From contig JAJOZX010003206.1 of NCBI GenBank assembly GCA_023014485.1, positions 408,501-472,500 of the forward strand: DNA of 64,000 bases, written 5' to 3'. This document shows, one piece after another, positions 60,243 to 64,000 of this stretch (position 1 is its first letter; each line of letters starts with the position of its first letter). The position numbers and the translations under genes are program-made. The notes under the pieces were generated by a model. It had not been told where the DNA came from, did no database searches, and worked only from the letters and a program-made list of their open reading frames with translations. The stretch is from Bathynomus jamesi. Lineage: Eukaryota; Arthropoda; Malacostraca; Isopoda; Cirolanidae.

Positions 60243-60868
60243 TATATAGAAAATGGCGCAACCCGAAGTATGATGTAAAAAATATTTTATTAGGTCAATT
60301 TCGATGTGCTGAAGCCAAATCTGTTAATCATTTGGTGTGCAAATTACATTTTTACAGATTATAAATAAAATTATAAATTTTTGAAGTTCATTCATTTGCC
60401 CATCATTTATGTTTTGGTTCCAATAATTTTGCTCCGCGAGTCAAAGTAGTTCTTAACAGAAGCAATTTTATAACCCTTTTAAAATGCGCCCTTTTAATGT
60501 TTGTATAGCAATGGAGTGTGAAGGGTGTTGTTCTATTAGATACATTGAAGCTATTGTAAAGTGTTACGAAAATGATGATGAAGCAATTCTATTTTTCCAA
60601 AAATATGGTGTTTTGCTTTCTGAGTTGTCATGCCCAACGTGTGGTTATTTTACTCTTAGGTTAGGTTAGTTTTGTTTTCATGTGCTTGTTAGCCATTTTT
60701 TAGGCAAATGCTTCAAAATAAGAGTAAAATATAAATAACATTTACTCTAATTTGAAGCATTTGCACACCAAATGGTTAACAGATTTGGCTTCAGCACATC
60801 GAAATTGACCTAATAAAATATTTTTTTACATCATACTTCGGGTTGCGCCATTTTCTATATAATTACCG
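60243..60868. repeat. Inverted pair around a second N-terminal piece
   Basis: About 105 bp at 60243-60350 (GGCGCAACCCGAAGTATGAT) face their inverse at 60768-60868. The enclosed 420 bp carry the small plus-strand frame at 60484. This unit may be a separate Merlin-type MITE inserted into or duplicated within Merlin-L. Confidence 0.75.
60484..60669 (+). pseudogene. Merlin-like transposase N-terminal piece (plus)
   Basis: A 61-residue frame: MRPFNVCIAMECEGCCSI, then DDEAILFFQKYGVLLSELSC and PTCGYFTL. It is similar to the piece at 59717-59935 (CxGC, a DDEA-F helix, a Cys pair) but ends in a TTAGGTTAGG run before the second Cys pair. Confidence 0.68.
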
Positions 60869-61014
60869 GCATTTGCATAGGAAACGGATGGCAGATTTGT
60901 GCAAAACACCTCAAAATCAACCAGAAAAGTTTGCATTCGTGATAAACATAACCTAACCTACCGTAACTTAACTTAACCTAATAACCTAACCTAACCAGTC
61001 ACCTTATTTTGGAG

Positions 61015-61300
61015 GATATAGTTCTGCAATTGCAGTAAGGAAGTGATGCAGAACTGTAGAATCATCAGGATGTTCTGCCAGGAACAAGTATCGTGCAAAA
61101 TATTTCCGGTAATAAAACCCACGATTTCACATCCTTCCACAAGCATTCAATGTTTTGCGTGTGGATGGTGTGGTCTTGGCGATCCACAAAATTTTCACTG
61201 TGATTAATTTGCTTATGCGTGTAGCCCTATCTTCATCGAGGCCAACAAGGTGGATTAGGTCTTCAAAATCAAGTTCACAAGATTGACACATCATGGTTCT
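61015..61300 (-). pseudogene. Merlin-like transposase C-terminal piece
   Basis: On the minus strand one frame reads INHSENFVDRQDHTIHTQNI and ECLWKDVKSW; after a frameshift a second reads RKYFARYLFLAEHPDDSTVL and ends with LTAIAELYPPK and a stop near 61015. HTxxIExxWxxxK and the YFARYLF block are hallmarks of the IS1595/Merlin catalytic C-terminus (Asn/Glu-containing third site). It lies upstream, in minus orientation, of the N-terminal piece, so the gene order is scrambled. Confidence 0.75.
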
Positions 61301-61311
61301 AGAACGAAAAT

Positions 61312-61575
61312 CACCAAATTAATGAGTAACAGAAAGAGAAGTAGGTAAAATCAAGAAAAAGTAGCCAAAAATAAACAAAGTAACCTATAGTTGAATGAAA
61401 ATCTCCCAAAAAGGTGCAAAAATAAACAAATTAACCGAAATTTATATACATATATATTAGAAAGTAGAAAATATTTTTTTTATAAAAAAATACATTTTAT
61501 ACAAATTTGTACAAGATAATATATATATTTTCTTATTCAGTTTTGATTGGTTATTCAATATATATTGCTGTTATA
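61312..61575. other. Merlin-L right flank, AT-rich
   Basis: No coding sequence is seen. Two similar segments (ATAAACAAAGTAACC, ATAAACAAATTAACC) lie near 61375 and 61425. Confidence 0.45.
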
Positions 61576-61752
61576 GCTGGGTGTGACTGGGTCAAAAAAC
61601 GAATAATAACCCCTAAGTTACCTTAAATTCATATCCTGATTCATCAAATGGTAAAGCAACCCAGACTGTAGAATCTGCTCAAATTTTCCAAACCGTGGTG
61701 CGAGGATTTTGGTAATTATATATCAAGGTAATCCAAGTCATGAGTTAATTTT

Positions 61753-62035
61753 GGTAATGGTTCAGAATACGGGCGCCACTTGCAAAATTTCGAAAAATAC
61801 CATACAGACAAAGTTGTTTTTTTCATTAAAATACGTTGATTGCATGTGTCGCATAGTAAAAAAAATGAAGTTAGAAAATTACTAAAAATGTGCATAACTT
61901 AACATGTTATTACATTAAATTATACAAATGCGACATATGCAATCAACGTATTTTAATGAGAGAAATAACTTTGTCTATATGGTATTTTTCAAAATTTTGC
62001 TTAATTAAGTGGTGCCCATATTCTGAACCATTACC
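61753..62035. mobile_element. 283-bp MITE with long inverted repeats
   Basis: Begins GGTAATGGTTCAGAATACGG and its arms of about 110 bp are inverted copies (GTTGATTGCATGTGTCGCAT against ATGCGACATATGCAATCAAC). The perfect 8-bp duplication TTAATTTT lies at 61745-61752 and 62036-62043. The GGTAAT start and TSD size resemble Merlin-L, so it may be a Merlin-type MITE. Confidence 0.9.
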
Positions 62036-62055
62036 TTAATTTTAATAATAATAGT

Positions 62056-62120
62056 GACTATTTTCACCATGCAGTGAAAATAGTCATGGAAGCTATTTTC
62101 ACTGTATGGTGAAAATAGTC
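62056..62120. repeat. 28-bp-arm palindrome
   Basis: GACTATTTTCACCATGCAGT and its inverse at 62093-62120 enclose a 9-bp loop, and each arm itself contains an inner inverted GTGAAAATAG/CTATTTTCAC pair. Function unknown. Confidence 0.8.
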
Positions 62121-62420
62121 TTAGGTTTAGGGTTGCCAGGTCAGATGGTTTCCAAATCCCGAGATTTTACCTACAAAGCTCATCATTATTTGTTTATGTA
62201 GCTAAACAGATACCTATATAAACTTCCTCATTTTCTACACAAAATTAATTAAGAAAAAATATATACATAACCAGCTTAGTTTCTTATTTCCGTATAACTA
62301 ATACCTCTTACAACTTACAAATGGTTAAAAAAATAACAGCCATCATTTCATAAGAGCTTTGTAATAATAAGTGTCTTACCTACTAGAATAGAACAATTAG
62401 AGGTAAATATTCAATTTTAT

Positions 62421-62489
62421 TCCCAGTCTGGTTTTATGAGAGCAAACTTTTCTAGTCAATTTTGAGGTGCTTTGCACGAATTTGCCATT

Positions 62490-62544
<55 letters not shown>
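62421..62544. repeat. Merlin-L end fragment and (AC)n microsatellite
   Basis: 62421-62490 repeats the Merlin-L left end from CCCAGTCT through TTTGCCATT (compare 58706-58788). It stops at an (AC)26 run at about 62492-62544. Confidence 0.85.
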
Positions 62545-62545
<1 letters not shown>

Positions 62546-63179
62546 TTCTCAATATGCATGAAGGGTGTCTGTATGAGAAATTTGTATATACTGAATTTTG
62601 TATATAGTGAAAACTATTAATACATGGTGTCAGTGGGGATATATACAAGTAAGTTATGGTTTCGTGACTCACAAAATTGTATTGTAGAAAGTATAAATTA
62701 AAATAGTTACATAATACGTACAGTTGTGCGCAACACCTGGCATATGTTTGTTGTGTGTACTACAAATGGTGGTAGCATTTTATGAATGACTGTTTAGTGA
62801 GTGAGTACTGATTGGTTGGCTGACTCGTTGCCAAATATCTTCAAAACATACTAATTATTTCCATTCATCACTCTGGTTTACATATTACTAAAGAAACAAA
62901 TGAATAATTAAATATAAATTTGAGAAGGGGATGTATATTAACAATGAAGTAAATAAAAAATGGTCTTTTAAAAACTAAGAAAAAAAACCTTTGGATGTGA
63001 CAACAGTGTTCATGGTATTGAAAAGCCTGGCAGCCTGAATGAACAGAGAGGTTGGTAGGCATTATTGCACCCTGAGCAAATTTCAAATTGATTGATTGAT
63101 TTATTTATTTACATTTAATATTGAACATAGATTCAGATATTATTTTGTTATAACAAAGGCAGCAAAAGCCTGATATATA
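62545..63179. other. No recognised feature
   Basis: AT-rich sequence without terminal repeats or a believable reading frame. There is a short TTGATTGATTGATTTATTTA run at about 63090. Confidence 0.45.
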
Positions 63180-64000
63180 TGGGTAATTCTACGAGAAATA
63201 GACAAATGAAGTACACGGTAACCTCTTCAAAATTCATGAAACTTGGTGTGAGGGTTGGTTTAGGTCCAACTTACAAATTTCTGAATTTTTTTGAAAATTG
63301 GTCAAGTTGGTCAAATTTTATGGCTTGACCAAATTTTGGTCAAATGAAAAAACCAATAATTTTCAAACGTTAAATCTCAGCTCCTAATTGTGGTAGTGTT
63401 GTAAGTCTTAAATGATAAAATATGTAAAATTAACTGTAGTTTCTAAATATGTATCATTTTTTTTAGGGTAACAAAAATAAAATTATGATTTTTTGGAAAA
63501 AGTCTTTTTTTTTTTGCGATTTGGCAGCGAAGATATCATTTTTCGAAAAAAAGACCAGGAATAAAAAATGTTTATTTGATGTATGTACACCATAATAAGT
63601 AATAAAAAGTCAGCTTATCGACGATTATTATGAAAAAAAAATGCCAAAAAAAAATCCTCCAAATTTTAATAATTTTTTGCTTTCTTTCCAGATTTTCAGT
63701 ATATACCTAATTTTCTAGTATACGTAAATTTACCTAACCCTTAAAATGCCTCAAAACACAAAATTTTGTTGCGACCCTATGAAAAAACACTCAAGAAGAA
63801 TTTTCTGTAATATCAAAAAAGTAAACTCTGCCATGGCAGCTGCAAGCTATGGAATTTTGGAAGAAAATCAATTACTATGCAGCAATTGCTATATCACAAT
63901 TAAAAAGAAGCCAATTGTATTAGAACATGTTCAACGTTCATCCAGAGAGCCGGAACCTGCACCAATACCTGAGCCAGACATACTTAATGAATGTATGGAG
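63180..64000 (+). mobile_element. DNA-K, probable DNA transposon running off the window
   Basis: From about 63180 (GGGTAATTCTACGAGAAATA) the sequence changes to a long AT-rich leader with repeated GGTCAAATTTTATGG/GACCAAATTTTGGTC motifs, and a coding frame starts at 63746. The left end is not proven since the right end and TSD are outside. The call rests on the coding frame and on the resemblance of the leader to invertebrate DNA transposons I have seen. Confidence 0.5.
63746..64000 (+). CDS. Cys-rich N-terminus of a transposon-like protein (partial)
   Basis: ATG at 63746 opens an 85-codon frame with no stop to the window end. It begins MPQNTKFCCDPMKKHSRR and continues with an Ile/Lys-rich helix, then NQLLCSNCYITIKKKP and a Pro/Glu linker (REPEPAPIPEP). 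The CC...H...CxxC spacing looks like a zinc-binding N-terminal domain found at the start of repetitive invertebrate proteins (from memory). The linker would lead into the next domain. No other part is visible. Confidence 0.6.
   Translation, partial: MPQNTKFCCDPMKKHSRRIFCNIKKVNSAMAAASYGILEENQLLCSNCYITIKKKPIVLEHVQRSSREPEPAPIPEPDILNECME

Larger units (their letters stand above)
58688..61611. mobile_element. Merlin-L, rearranged Merlin-like DNA transposon
   Basis: Ends GGTAATTATTCG (left) and, inverted, GGTTATTATTCG (right), extending with TTTTTGACCCAGTC on both sides. CCTAAGTT is duplicated perfectly at 58680-58687 and 61612-61619. The 8-bp TSD, GG-starting ends and IS1595-type transposase pieces fit the Merlin superfamily. 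The interior is scrambled: two N-terminal pieces in opposite orientation, one C-terminal piece and several inverted repeats. Confidence 0.85.

Noticed and set aside
62397..62672. Minus-strand frame with a Val-Cys run
   Set aside because: It is produced by the (AC)n microsatellite.

Overview
The window looks like a gene-poor, transposon-saturated stretch of an animal nuclear genome. I see no host gene, rRNA or tRNA gene that I can defend. The mix (five BEL/Pao elements, three Ty3/Gypsy elements, several hAT families, a Merlin-like element, CR1-like and other LINE fragments, spliced transposase genes, short CCTAA/TTAGG runs) fits an arthropod best; species and order cannot be read from it. The names used below (BEL-A to BEL-E, Gypsy-1 to 3, hAT-1 to 3, DNA-F, DNA-K, Merlin-L, LINE-1 to 3) are mine.

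The main result is that most of the window can be parsed as elements inserted into elements, with boundaries fixed by terminal repeats, target-site duplications (TSDs) and reading frames that resume on the far side. Stack 1 (1-37896): BEL-A (+) is split by BEL-B (-, 1862-11772, TSD GTGGG). BEL-B carries tandem arrays and four small hAT-type elements. BEL-A seems to sit in the gag of BEL-E. BEL-E's LTR abuts Gypsy-1 (-, 14154-37617). Gypsy-1 is split by BEL-D (-, 15917-22882, TSD GCATC), itself holding a deleted hAT-1 copy and a hAT MITE, and by DNA-F (+, 24261-35998, 7-bp TSD). DNA-F is in turn split by BEL-C (-, 26577-34385, TSD ACTC), which holds two palindromic inserts.

Stack 2 (38240-48060): LINE-1 is split by hAT-3 (38726-47728), which is split by Gypsy-2 (-, 39013-47405, TSD ATCAT), which is split by a 4.3-kb hAT-1 (39971-44249, TSD GTTGTATG), which is split by a 222-bp MITE (42726-42947, TSD GAAATCAG). 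Stack 3 (49262-56991): a CR1-like LINE on the minus strand carries a solo BEL LTR, a truncated spliced BED-finger hAT (hAT-2), a young Gypsy-3 and a BEL LTR piece. The right end (57300-64000) holds a LINE 3' end, a rearranged Merlin-like transposon (58688-61611, TSD CCTAAGTT), small foldback elements and the first exon of another DNA transposon (DNA-K) that runs off the window.

Two things stand out. DNA-F is a four-exon DNA transposon whose roughly 789-residue product has a Cys-rich region, an LHxNELP-type motif and conserved ends; I cannot assign it to a named superfamily. Gypsy-2 and Gypsy-3 lack a visible tRNA primer site and instead carry an 11-nt sequence just after the LTR that pairs with a site inside their own LTR, which suggests self-primed reverse transcription. 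BEL-D, by contrast, has a 20-nt match to the 3' end of tRNA-Tyr.
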